Source: Plantago major (lineage: Eukaryota; Streptophyta; Magnoliopsida; Lamiales; Plantaginaceae). Taken from it: a stretch of DNA of 64,000 bases. Below, piece by piece: positions 23,001 to 34,601 of this stretch; within the stretch, counting starts at the first letter, position 1, and every line of letters starts with the position of its first letter. Location of the stretch: assembly GCA_026545765.1 (NCBI GenBank), contig CM048840.1, forward strand, positions 15,628,765 through 15,692,764, given 5' to 3'. The notes under the pieces were generated by a model. It worked only from the letters and a program-made list of their open reading frames with translations, was not told where the DNA came from and made no database searches. A program made the translations under genes and the position numbers.

Positions 23001-26000
23001 AATCACAATATATTATTATTGCAATGTCAAAACATACCAATTTTCTGAAGACTCAGCAAATTAACGTCCTTAGCTTCTTTTTTTCCTTTTCCAAATTCAC
23101 TCTCCATTTGAAGAAACCTTTCAACATTAATTGTTTATTTAATCACCATCCTGTTTCATACATCCTTGATAAGTGTAAGTGGCTTTCTAACGTAACAATA
23201 TTTGCAAATTCGAAATCCTTGAAAATTTAGACCCTATCTTGGAAAATATTGCCAATCTAATTTCTTCTCCACAAGATAGCTCTCTCATCTTTTCAAGTTA
23301 GTGTCACGAAAAACATATGCTCTCTTTGTTGAGAATATCATGGAATCCAAACTTGTATCTTGTTTTCTTTTCAAAACCTTTTTGTAATTTTGCAAATCAA
23401 AATCATTCTTGCCATTTTTTGTTTAATTTCTTTCAAATCTGTTGGTTTTTAGATTTGTTTGTACATCATTTTGTTCAATACATCATTGTAGTTATAAAGT
23501 TGGTTTTTTTCTACCAAGTATTATGAACACATCCCCTTCCTAGAACAGCCGACAACTTTCTTCTCTAAAATTGTATGTGGATTTTCTTGTGTATCTTTAA
23601 AGTCTTCGAAACATGAATTTTCTGTTTTTATATCGAAGTTTTCAAATTTCAATATCAACCCTCTCTTTTTTTCTTTCATGTTCTTACTAAATTGTTCCGT
23701 TGGTATAACCAAATTTTCAAATGCAACCTCCATCGCAAAGGTGCTCGGATACCAATGTTTGACTAAATTGCTCGATCTTTCTGAAACAACAAACTTTTAC
23801 TATTTTGATCCTTTACAACAAATTCTTTAGTACTTTATCTCACTTTACCAATGTTTACAAAAGTTTTCCTTCCGTATCTTTGTAAACAAACTATCTTTTT
23901 TTGAACAAACCAAAGCTAAACTTAGCCTATATCTTCCAATAAAATTTAGGGTAGGCTAAATAATTTCTTTCCCAGAGGAGTACTTCATTCTGGAAATGCC
24001 TTTAAAATTAAACGTCCTTTGACTGAGGTTTTCTGAATTTACCTATTTCCCATAAACGTCCTATTTTGTTTGTCAATTCAAGATTTAATACTCTCATTCA
24101 GCCTCATGTTTCCACAAAAATTGTACTGGTTCCACAACATTGCACATTCTATTCAAGACTCCTACAAACTTGTTTCTTAGCTTACGCTGGCTTTATTTTT
24201 TAATATAATATGCAAATCCAACCCTTTCCCGAAACATATCATGTATTGGTTCCCAAATAGTACGTAAAAGTTTTTAATTCCAAGCATCATAAAACAACTA
24301 CTTCTGCAAATTGCTTCATATGTTAAACCAAAGTTTTTAATTCCAAGCATCATGCAATTATCCTTAAAAGTTTGCAAAATTATACATCTTCTATTGCATA
24401 TTAGTCTAAAATTACCCTTTTAGACAAATTGCTTTCTTTGACATAATTTATCAAATTTACAGATATTTGAACAACTTTTGGAATTTCTTTTAATCAGCCT
24501 TTATTTCTTGAAGAACAATTTTAGCCCTCCTCTCAGACTAACTTTTCTATCACCCTTTCCTATTGATCCTTTCAAATTTGGCTATTTTGCAAAAGAATCC
24601 AAATTTGGCTATTTTACAGACTAAATCAAATTCTAAAAATTAATCATTACAAAGCTCCCTCTTTCGTGAGTCTTTTCCAAGTTTAGGAATACTCCCTTCC
24701 CTTGAGATCCTTTCAGACTACTTGGTACAAATTTCAACTCTCCCAAGTCCTAATGCTACAGCCCACTTTTTTAAAATCATTATTTTTAACGGGTGAAATT
24801 GCAATATATTATAATTGAAATAATAAAACGTACCAATTTATGAAGGTTCTGCAAATTAAAGTCTTCAGATTCTTTCTTCTTCTTTTTTTTTTTTCCTCCA
24901 AATTCAGCCTCCACCTGATGAAACCTTTAAATAAATTGTTTATTTAATCACCATCTTGTTCCAAACATCCTCAATAAGTGGCTTTCTTATGTAACAATAT
25001 TTCCAAATTTAAAATCTTTGTAAACTTTTAGGCGCTCTTCTGGAAAATATTGCCAAATTAACTAATTTCTTCTACTCCAGAAAGTTCTTGTCCCTCTTGT
25101 CTTTTCAAGTTATAGTGTCTCCAAAAATATCTACTCTCTTTGTTGGAAAAATTGTGGAATCCAACCTTGTTTATATTCTTTAACCTTTATCAAAACCTTT
25201 TTGAAATTTTGTGATTTGAAATCATTTTTGCCTTATTATGTTTAAATACTTTCAAATATGTTGGTTTTAAGATTTTTCAGTACTTCATTTTAGTTTTAAA
25301 GTTGCCTTTTTTTTACCAAGTATTCTGAACTCATCCCCTTCCAGATTAGCCTGACAAGCTGGATTTCTTCTCTAAATTTTATACGAACCTCCTTGTGCAT
25401 CTTTAAAGTCCTGGAAAATTTACTTTTTAGTGATTATCTAAAAGTTTTCAAATTTCAATATCAACCCTCTCTTTTTTTTGTTTTTTATATAAAGGCTGCA
25501 GAATCACTCTCTTTTTTCATGTTCTTACTAAATTGTCTATAATCAAAAAGTTTAAATACAACCTCCATTGTAAAGGAGCTCGATAACTTATATATAGCCT
25601 TTCTCAAACAACAATTTTACTATTTCAACCCTCAACAAATTCTTAAGTACTTGATTTCACTTTACCAATATTTGCAAGTTCGCCTTTTCGTATCTTTGCA
25701 AACAAACTGTCTTTGTTTTCGGGCAGAACCAAGCCTAATTTAGCATCTTAATAAATTCAAGGTAGGCTAAAATTTTTAATTTCCAAAAAGTGTACTTTGT
25801 TTTAAATTTAATCGACCTTGGACGTACTGATGTTTTTGGGATGTTTTTTAATTCACTTATTTCCCTTTAATCTTTACAAACCAACTCCTTTTTATTTTGT
25901 TTGTTACTTTAAGATTTAACACTCTTATTTAGCCTCCTGTTTCCACGAAATTCGTCCTGGTTTCACAACATTGCACATTCCTTTCAAGAACTTTTACAAA

Positions 26001-26682
26001 CTTGTTTCTTAGCTTACGCTGGCTTTATATTTCAATCTAATTTGCTAAATGTCTTTCTTTCTCGAAACATATCATGTATTCTTCCACCCTCACATCCTTA
26101 ACACCTTTGAATTTTGAACATCTGCAAATATGCTTTATATGTTAAAAAAGAAAATTCAATTCCAAGCATCGTGCAATTATCCTTAAAAGTTTGCAAAATA
26201 TGTTGAATATCAGTGCAAAATTATCCTTTTAGAGGAATTTCTGTCTTTAAAATTATTTCTCAAATTCACGTATACAAATTGAACTTTGGGAATTTCTTTT
26301 AATAAGGCTTTATTTATTGAAGAACGAATTCTACCTTCCTCTCAGACTTAGTTTACTGCTATTCACCCTTTTTTTGTGATTCTTACAAACTAATTGGTAT
26401 AAAATTCACATTTCCTGATAGAACAAATAACTTTTACAAAATCATTATTTAACGAGTGAAATCACAATATATTTTCATTGTTATATCAAAACTTACCATT
26501 TTTCTGAAGGTTCTGCAAATTAATGTCTTTACCACTTGAAGAGATCTGTCAACATTAGTTGTTTAGTTAATCTCCCTCCTGTTCCATACATCCTTGATAA
26601 GTGACTTTCAAATGTAACGATATCTGAAAATTCAAAATCCTTGTAAATACTGGCTTTCTTCTGGAAATTATTGCCAAACTAA

Positions 26683-26843
26683 GGCTCTGTTCTTTTCAAC
26701 TGAAAACTCATTCGATTCGATTCGATTCATTGATTCAGTTCCATTCAGTTAGTTCGATTCGATTCGATTCATTTCGTCTTGATTCGGCTCGTCTTGATTC
26801 GATTCATTAAATTCATATTATTATTATTATTGTTGTTGTTGTT

Positions 26844-26887
<44 letters not shown>

Positions 26888-27680
26888 TAATATTATTTTA
26901 TCATTTATTTACATACCCGATCTTTTGTACGAGGAAAATAATAAAATTTATCCAATTGAGTTATTTTCAACTTTTTTTCTTTCTTTCTTTTTAACACGAC
27001 TTTTAGTAGATCAATGAAATAAAGAGTATAGTTATAATTTGAACTAACAAAAAATCTATATGTTCAAAAACTCCAAAACAAGTTAAACCAAACCAAAAAT
27101 CGGACCAAACTTTATAAAAATAATATTATATATCACAAATATTGAAAAATGGCATTTATTCCTCTATATTATCTTCCTCGGGCTCTATTGCACGGAATAG
27201 GCCAAATTCTCAATGTCATCTCCTTACGCACTGTTCATCGTTTCTTTCCTTGTCGGGTTCGATAAATCATTATCCACTCCACTTGGACATTGATATCATG
27301 TTTACGGCCGGTATTTCAAGTTTACATGCGCATAAAATTATGCAGTGAAGGTAGCAACAATCACGTATATTTGATATGTCTTCCATTTGAGGCATCGTAT
27401 AAAAGTACCTTCCACGCGGTTGGTTTTAAAGTTTGTTATACAATAATAAATAAAATGTAAAATAGCGAGAAAAAAAGTAGGAAGAATGTGAGAAAGATGA
27501 CAAAATAATATATTTTTTAATTGTGATTATATATACCATCATATAATTATTATTATTACACAATAATTTCTTGATTAAGTTCGATTCGATTAGTTTTAGT
27601 TTGATTCGATTCGATTCGATTCAGTTCCATTCGATTCGATTCAGTTGATTCAGTAAATTTCAGTTGAAAAGAACAGAGCC
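26683..27680. mobile_element. Tourist/Harbinger-like MITE, ~1 kb
   Basis: Inverted ends GGCTCTGTTCTTTTCAACTG and CAGTTGAAAAGAACAGAGCC (perfect over 20 bp) flanked by TAA on both sides (26680-26682 and 27681-27683), a PIF/Harbinger-type 3 bp target duplication. The subterminal regions are built from CGATT/TCGAT repeats, and the centre has ATT/GTT/AAT microsatellite. Inserted in the fourth unit of the long array. Confidence 0.8.
26814..26898. repeat. ATT/GTT/AAT trinucleotide microsatellite
   Basis: Runs of TTA/ATT, then five or six GTT units, then about nine AAT units, then ATT again. Lies inside the 1 kb MITE. Confidence 0.85.
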
Positions 27681-27727
27681 TAATTCCCAAGAAATTTATA
27701 TCTTGCCCGTCTTATCCTTTCAAGTTA

Positions 27728-27870
27728 GGCTCTGTTCTTTTCATCTGAAAACTTATTAATTTCAGTTCAGTTAAGATCCATTCAGTTCAGTTCTACTTAG
27801 TTGTTTTTTATACTACAGTTCAGATCAGTTAAGTTTTGTTCAGTTCTGTTCAGACGAAGCGAACAGAGCC
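27728..27870. mobile_element. Small MITE of the same end family (GGCTCTGTTC)
   Basis: Ends GGCTCTGTTCTTTTCATCTG and GCGAACAGAGCC mirror each other; 143 bp, with TTA on the left and ATA on the right. Internal sequence is made of CAGTTCAG-like repeats. It sits only 47 bp from the larger member of the family. Confidence 0.75.
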
Positions 27871-28656
27871 ATAATGTCTCCAAAAATTTTTGCTCTCTTT
27901 GTTGAGAAAAATAATGGAATCCACACTTGGATCTTCTTTTCTTTTCAAAACCTGTTTGAAATTTTGCAAATCTGAATCATTCTTACCGTTTTATGTTTAA
28001 ATTCTTTCAAATATGTTGGTTTTTAGATTTTTCAGCACTTGATTTTGTTAACAACATCATTTTAGTTTTAAAGTTGGCTTTTTTTTTTTTTTTTGTACCG
28101 AGTATTCTGAACTCATCCTCTTTTCAGACCAGCTTGCAAGCTAGATTTCTTCTATAAGTTGTAAATGGACTTCGATGTGTATCTTTAGAGTCGTCAAAAC
28201 TTTAATTTTATGTGTTTATCTAAAAAATTCAAATTTCAGTATTAACCGTCTCTGTTTTAGCTTTTATATAAAGGTTGCCGAATCACTCACTTTTTCATGT
28301 TCTTACTTAACTGTCCCTTTAGTAAGTACTTTATATCTCTCTTTATACCAATGTTTACAAGTTGGACTTTCGTCTATTAAAAAAAAAAAAAAAAGACCAA
28401 AACTAACATAGACTATATCCCAATAATATTCTGGGCAGGCTAGATAATTTTCTTTCCCAAAAGTGTACTTTGTCCTTGGGCTGAGGTTTTTGAATTCACC
28501 TATTTCCCATAGATCTTTAAATCAACTCCTTTCTATTTTGTTTTGTTACTTCAAGATTTAATACTCTGCTCCAGCCTCATGTTTCCACGAAAATTGTCCT
28601 GGTTTCACAACATTGCACATTCCTTTCAAGAACTTTTACAAACTTGTTTCTTAGCC

Positions 28657-29475
28657 AACAAAAACAGCATTGCATCCTCTCACACCATTAGAAAGGTCCT
28701 CAAGGCAATATTAAAATTATATAATTTGCACACAACTGAATTTCAATGGAGAATCGGAGGCCATAATGAGCCGGGGAAGGTGGATGATAGGAAGAGTAAG
28801 TTCATATGAATAGGAAGAATGCTAAAGTGAATGTTAAGTAAGTTCATAATATGATCATAATATGAAAGACAATTGATGTTTGGTTTGTTTCTGTTTAGTT
28901 GCTATTTGGTTTGCTTTTTTGTCATTTATTTTCAGTTCATCTAATTTATGGGCTGAATTTTTCTTCAAGAATTCAATCTTGTCATATACTTCATAGTTCA
29001 CGTGAAAGCAAACAGGGAGACAATGTTAGAAGTTCCTGGCTCAAACATCATGATGATTCTGTGTTAGCACTTACCAATGTTATTAGTGAGCTGTAATGAA
29101 CATGAATTAAAATGGTAATGGTTGTAACAATGTGTTAACTGTTTATCCCGTCATAATCAGTATGCTCATTGTTCAGGTTTAATTCCGGGCACATGGCCAA
29201 TACATTCTTGGATCTTGGTATAATATTGGAGCTGTCCTAGATAGATTAAACTGAATTTAATCGCATCCTATGTACATGTAATATGGGTACTGGAGCTGTC
29301 CTAGATTAAATTTTAATAATAGGCACGTAAATTAAGGTATAATTCAAAATTTTGTGGTAATAAAGTGCATAGGAGACATAGTATAAGTGATTGTAAATTA
29401 AAATAAAATTACGTGTAGAAATAATACATAGGAAAATAACATAGTAACGCGTGTAGCGGGTTACGTAAATTCTAG
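28657..29475 (+). mobile_element. Helitron-like insertion (3' end visible)
   Basis: Interrupts the fifth unit of the long array: homology stops after TTTCTTAGC (about 28656) and resumes at TCAGTATATTTTGCTAAATC (29476). The right end has a hairpin GTAACGC..GCGGGTTAC (about 29443-29464) followed by GTAAATTCTAG and T, matching a Helitron 3' terminus. The TC 5' end was not pinned down. Confidence 0.5.
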
Positions 29476-29558
29476 TCAGTATATTTTGCTAAATCCCTTT
29501 CTTTCCCAAAACATATAAAGTATTGGCCCTCCTTCTCATCCTCTACATCTTTTAACTT

Positions 29559-29828
29559 TTGCAAAGAACTAAAGAGGTCCTGCTTGCCACCGGGAAGTAC
29601 CCAACGGAGTCTATCCTCAGTACACCATTAGCACTCATTTATAGTGTCGAAAAGAGATACAAGCCGAGGCTGCGTGTTTTAGAGGCTTTGGAACGTAAGA
29701 GCCTGATTACAAAATGGCCTGGTCTTCCTACCCTTTACAGTATGTCAAACGCTAAATTCTTCGAGAGATTTGTTGCTCCTCACGGGAATGAAATTAGTGA
29801 ATTGTGGCCGAAGGCTGCTATTGGATGA
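29559..29828 (+). pseudogene. mTERF-family C-terminal fragment
   Basis: An open stretch of about 85 codons resembles the C-terminal mTERF repeats of plant organelle transcription-termination factors: SVEKRYKPRLRVLEALERK, then KSLITKWPGLPTLYSMSN and KFFERFVAPHGNEISEL. mTERF proteins bind nucleic acid with helical repeats in mitochondria or plastids. Only the last two or three repeats remain, against several hundred residues in a full protein, and the homology begins right where the long repeat array ends. It is therefore a 3' gene fragment, or the last exon of a gene whose 5' part was displaced by the array. No ATG of its own is credible. Confidence 0.55.
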
Positions 29829-29829
29829 G

Positions 29830-30675
29830 ACCTTATAGTTTCTGACCATTAACCTCAGATTTGGGGAAGTTTGCATCCAAAGTGGTGCAGTTTTGCAGTT
29901 CATATTGCTCATTCTGTAATTTGCCATCAGCAGTTTGTGTACTTTCTCTTCCTAGGTAAACTAACTTCTTTTTTTTTTTTTTTTCCCTCTCGTTCTGTAA
30001 GACCGTTAAGCTGATGCTGATCTTTATCATCTGAGATTTCTGTTTTGTACTAATTTTTTATGCGAAGAAATATGTTTGTGCCTGAGAGCATTAAGCAGCT
30101 TGATCATCTGATGCTCGATTCTGCTTCTTGCAGAGCATGTATTTGCAAATCATTGGTTTGTTGCTGTGCGGAACTTCATGCCATATTTTTATCCAGTTTT
30201 GTAAATAATCTATCTAGTCGGATTGTTCTTTCTTTAAATAATCTCTTGGATGTCCCTACAACAACTTATAATGACCACGATTGAGATTATCTGTGAATAC
30301 CTCAATAGCATCTGGTGTTTCATGGCACACTACTGTACCTCCGACCCACCTCAAGATTCAAGGAGGTGTGGATCATTGGTAATTAGGGTTGCAATTTCTT
30401 TGTTATGCTTCACGGAACTCCCCAAGCTTTTTGTCTTATTCGTTGAAAACGACCTGATAGGTGGCTGATAGCTAATAAAATTACTCATGGATAATGTAGA
30501 GATGTCCACAGGATATTAACAATGAACATGATGGGAGGGAAGCAGCCATGAAAGGTTGCTGAGGGAAGCAGCCATGAAAGGTTGCTGTTATACTAAAAGG
30601 TTGAATGATTCCATAAACCATGACAGTTTTATTACCATTGCAGGTTTACTATAATAGTATAATCCTTATTTGTGG
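29830..30675. other. Spacer between mTERF fragment and CslE pseudogene
   Basis: No gene recognised. It includes a 14-base T-run followed by C/T-rich sequence near 29970 and a short direct repeat, GGAAGCAGCCATGAAAGGTT, present twice at about 30539-30590. Part may be the old 3' UTR of the mTERF gene. Confidence 0.35.
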
Positions 30676-33121
30676 CTAATAAACAGGAACTAAGCATGCC
30701 AATGAGGCTATGACAATGGATTTGAACAAAACAGAGGATGGTAATCCTCCCATATCATTTCTGAAGAAGAGAGCTTCAAAGACTGGTAAATTCGCCATAA
30801 CTGCTAGTCCACAAATAACCAACTGTGGTAAGAACATATCCACTCCCATTGAGCTAGAGAAAACCAATGTCTTGATAACCCAACCCAAGCTGCTAAACAG
30901 GTTTAGCAGCGCAAGTGTTGCTATGATCGTAAACATAATTGACGAGTTCCCAAACTCGAATATCTCATTGTTGTATCTCTTGCTCACTTGGTCGTCCACC
31001 ACTTTGTCTGTCAGGACGAACGATGTCTCAGACAGGCCTAACTGCTTCTTAATCGTGTCTAGTAGTGCGAAAAAGTAACAGGCAGTACGTCTGATAAGCC
31101 ACATTCTTTGCAAGTTCCACCATCGCTTCTGTGTATCTCCGCACATTGGCTGTTCGACTAGGCTAGATAGAGTGCTAGCCGTGAAAACGTAAGCAAAAGG
31201 TAGAAACCAAAAGCTATTTGCCTGCAGTCAACTCTTCAGTATCAGATGAGGAACTCAAACAATCTTGTCTGCAAATAAATGTATCTCGTGAAACATAACG
31301 AGGCGACACAATGTAAATCATCACTTATCATGGAGCAAACGAAGAGCTGGAATGATAAGTTAACACAATGTAGGCAATGAAATGGGAGCCCAGAAAAAGA
31401 TAGATACAATATCCCATTTGTGCCCGGATGCTTATCTTGCCACGCCCATAGATGAACGGACAGTGCCTAGAACAGAAAATCTGGAACATTCCCTCGGCCC
31501 ACCTTGTGTACTGGACGAGACAAACCATTAAAGTTGTCGGGGAGACACCCAAAAAGGCGTTCTTTTTAGGGTTGTAATACACCGGTTTCCATCCCCTGCA
31601 CTGGATAGTTAGGCCTGTTACTATGTCTTCTACCACATATCCATACACCAGGCCAACCTGCATATGTAAAAAATTACGATTAACCCTCTTTCTATAATCT
31701 CGTGTTGATGGGACTTATCCGCCTAAACATAAGACAAACCTCTTTTCCCCACAAAGTACCCTTCTCATAGCTACAATTTGCTAAAACCTTAGCAGCATTC
31801 TCCAATTCTTCAATACCTCTGCCTTGAATTTTATCTTCTATCATTTGACAGTCGATTGGATGATGCCCAGATTACTTTATTCCGCTCAAGCTTTCTCTCC
31901 TGTGAAAGCAACCCGTGCCAACATATAGACTTGCACCCAAACTGTCTAAGCCAGCAAGCTCAACCTTCACAATGGAATTAGCAAAGGTAAATTCAGTCTC
32001 AACTACATGGAACATCAATCCAGAAAAAAGCACAATGTACATATGAGACCTGGTGAGGATATATATACCTCATATATTACGGAGGCCTCATTGGCGTAGA
32101 TATCATTCTTCATGTTATTATTGAAGCGCTGAGGATAGTGTACATATGAGACCTGGTGACCTTGACTTTGGTCCAGGAAAAAGCACAATGCATCTCGTAT
32201 TGGATCGTTCGAGTACATGTCACAATCCACATTGAGAATTATTGGTGCGTTACTTATTTCTGACGAGACTCTAATCTACAACATCATAAAAGATAAGCTT
32301 GTCAATGAAGCTGCATACAAATACAAAGCTTTTTAGAAGCAGAAGCATATATGTAAGAACCTGATTACCAGGGAGTTCATTGATCCAGCCTTGAAGTTGT
32401 GTGGCCAATTCGGTTTCTTTTCACTGAGACAAGTAAACAACTGTTGGTAATCTATTTCCTTCAACATCTACAGATTTGGGATTCCATCCATCTACTAAAA
32501 TCTAGCAAAGATTTTAACATTCAGGTTTCTTTAACTAACATAAATGACATAACTTAGAAATCAGAACATTATGCACCAGAGGGTGAACCTGGACAATCGA
32601 ATGGTGATCCTGCTTTGTGACCTTAGAGCTCCACTCTGCAAATCCTTTATGTTGATCCTTAATTTCTGTGGGGATGAAGCCATTTCTCACTACTGCATCA
32701 ATTCGTTTTTTCATATTCGAATATAGTTCCTGAAGCAAATCATTTGGAAAGCACTTACATATCATGTCACAAAACATGTGTAACACGAATTAACATCACA
32801 AATATTTATTCACCTTTATAGAAGTCCATTCTTGTGATCCGGTTATGTCGTTAGATTGAGTAAAATACACTTCAGGGGACCTCGGCTCTACATTGTATCA
32901 CTTGCAAAAGGGTATCCAATGTTTCGAAAACTCAGATGCCTCAAGAAGAGCGTAAAATGTCAGCTCAGAACCTCCATCATCTGAAAGGTAAATGCTAAGT
33001 TTATCGGGTGGATAATTGTACGGCATGATCGATAAGACCGGATCACGAGAGATGGCGGTTCCATCGTCGGATCTGCCATGCAAACAAACATGTCCACTCC
33101 AGGCAACTTTCTCTCATGTCT
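30676..33121 (-). pseudogene. Cellulose synthase-like pseudogene, CslE type
   Basis: Minus-strand remains of a GT2 cellulose synthase-like gene, a Golgi or plasma-membrane polysaccharide synthase. In order: LPGVDMFVCMADP and LSDDGGSELTFYALLEASEF (33121-32900); HKGFAEWSSKV (about 32640); DVEGNRLPTVVYL and NWPHNFKAGSMNSL (about 32460-32360); NVDCDMYSND (DxD motif, about 32225); GTGCFHRRE (about 31925); VEDIVTGL and QYTRW (31655-31328); WWNLQRMWLIRRTACYFFAL plus the C-terminal membrane part (to 30676). The catalytic motifs DDG, DCD, ED and QxxRW all remain. It is broken: a reading-frame shift between CMADP..LVI and VLSIMPYNYP (about 33045), another after VVYLS (about 32430), a stop after RRESLSGIK (about 31895), and loss of frame after about 31330. 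The N-terminal membrane exon is absent. Closest to CslE by memory; CslG is the alternative. Confidence 0.85.
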
Positions 33122-33124
33122 GTA

Positions 33125-33445
33125 ACACATGCAAGCTAATTTACTGACTTAGATTCAAATTCAATTACTTCATGTTGGGGAAATTAATTTTCATTCTGTA
33201 CCGACTTTTAGTTTACTCAAAGACAGTACAGTACTAAATATTTTCCACACGTCTTTATCATTACAGTGCTAAATGTACAAACCAGAACTAACCTTAAAAT
33301 TTCTCAGCCGTCCAGTTAAATATTTCTGGATTTAATCATACCAAATCAAGTACCATCTCTATCTCATTAACGAAAACCTTTTAGATAATTCTCATGAATT
33401 GACCAAACATAACAGAAATACAAACCAAACAGTGAATGAAAAAAA
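33125..33445. other. Intergenic, no recognised feature
   Basis: AT-rich sequence upstream of the CslE pseudogene, where its first exon and promoter would be expected. Neither is recognisable. Confidence 0.4.
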
Positions 33446-33448
33446 GAA

Positions 33449-34206
33449 TTTTGGTACTTTATTGTGGCGGTCTGTCAATTTAGATACCTTAATTTGTCAT
33501 GAATCGATTTGTATACTCTACTGTAGTATATTAGTTAAATTGGCCAATTTTATGATATTGATTTTTATCCAATTTTAGTACCCCCACTAAAATTCATTAA
33601 TTTATTATATTTTTCATTCTGCGCGTTGCATATATATGATCCGGTAAGACGCGTCGATATAAAAACAAAAAGAAACAACAATAAAATAAAATAAAAACAC
33701 ATCGATCATTCTCTAAACCCCGGAATTAAACTAAGCTAATTGATCCCGTAACCATTGTTTATGGTGTTTTCTAGGAGTTAATATAGAAGTAATACTTAGT
33801 AGTTTATTCATAAAGCAGTACTTGAATTTCTAAGAGCATTTTAGTTTTTAATTCATGATTGCTTTTATTTGTAGTTGATTGAATCAGGAATTATCAAATT
33901 GATATTATCAAACTGATATTATGATCGACGTTTCTGACACACCTCAATTAGCTAGTTTAGTTCCAGGATTGATGCATCTCACCAGACGGTGTATGCAACG
34001 CGTCGATTGAATCTGAAAATGAAAAATAATAATAATAAATTAAGAATTTTAGTGAGGTATCAAAATTGAACAAAAATTAATAGCATAAAATTGGTCAATT
34101 TGACCTGAGTATATAAATTGACTGATATAACACAATAGAGTATACAAATCAATCCATGACAAATTAAGGTATCTAAATTGGCACACCGCCACAATGAAGT
34201 ACCAAA
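33449..34206. mobile_element. Fold-back / MULE-like element with ~180 bp inverted arms
   Basis: The left arm (TTTTGGTACTTTATTGTGGC, then TTAGATACCTTAATTTGTCA; about 33449-33635) is inverted on the right (about 33990-34206: TGACAAATTAAGGTATCTAA, then CCACAATGAAGTACCAAAA). Long terminal inverted repeats and no transposase suggest a non-autonomous Mutator-like or fold-back element. Target duplication not certain. Confidence 0.65.
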
Positions 34207-34601
34207 AAAATGTTTTTTCCCAATGTTGAGTGTTTGACCTCGAGAACTTAGAAGCCCAACATCATGGTGCAAAAATGTTTTAGCGGATGCTTAGAGCACT
34301 AATTGTTGGTATCCCATTTTTTTTCTCAAAAACCACTCCCAATACTTGTACTATCCAATATATAGGATCCTTGTCCTCATTACCACAAGCTCAAGTAACC
34401 TAATACTGAGTACTGCTTATTTAAGTATCATTTTGTTACATTTTTTTTTTTTTTTAATTTCTCACTAGTATCCGCCATTACGATTAATCCAAGTAGAAAT
34501 CTTGTCGGTACTTTTTTAAGGCGACTCTCAATGTTTTTACATCCACAATTGTAGTATGATTTGTGGTGGACCAGTGTTGTTGGAAAGTGAAAGATGACAT
34601 C

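Larger units (their letters stand above)
20050..29555 (+). repeat. Array of five diverged long repeat units, pyrimidine-rich
   Basis: Five units start at a shared phrase close to CAAAACCTTTTTGAAATTTT: about 20050, 20969, 23371, 25192 and 27944. Within units the same landmarks recur in order: CAGAATAGCCTGGCAAGCTG, TTTCAAATTTCAATATCAAC, TTTACCAATGTTTACAAG, TTAGCCTATATCCCAATAAA, CACAACATTGCACATTCCTT, CGAAACATATCATGTATTGG, GTGAAATCACAATATATTAT and CATCCTTGATAAGTGGCTTT. The first unit (~0.9 kb) lacks the second half; the second (~2.4 kb) has the segment near 22190-22730 duplicated at 22740-23230. The fourth carries two MITEs, the fifth a Helitron-like insertion. The + strand is strongly T/C-rich throughout. 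No ORF is conserved between units on either strand. Origin unknown: possibly an old tandem duplication of an unrecognised element or an intron of the neighbouring hydrolase gene. Confidence 0.75.

Noticed and set aside
26700-26800. CGATT repeats that could be telomere-like
   Set aside because: The plant telomere repeat is TTTAGGG; these are subterminal repeats of a MITE.
26779-26994. Open frame with poly-Leu and poly-Ile runs
   Set aside because: Translation of the trinucleotide microsatellite inside a MITE.
28700-28800. Possible first exon of the alpha/beta hydrolase (minus strand ATGGCCTCCGATTCTCC)
   Set aside because: The frame closes after about 12 codons and has no good donor; it lies inside a Helitron-like insertion.
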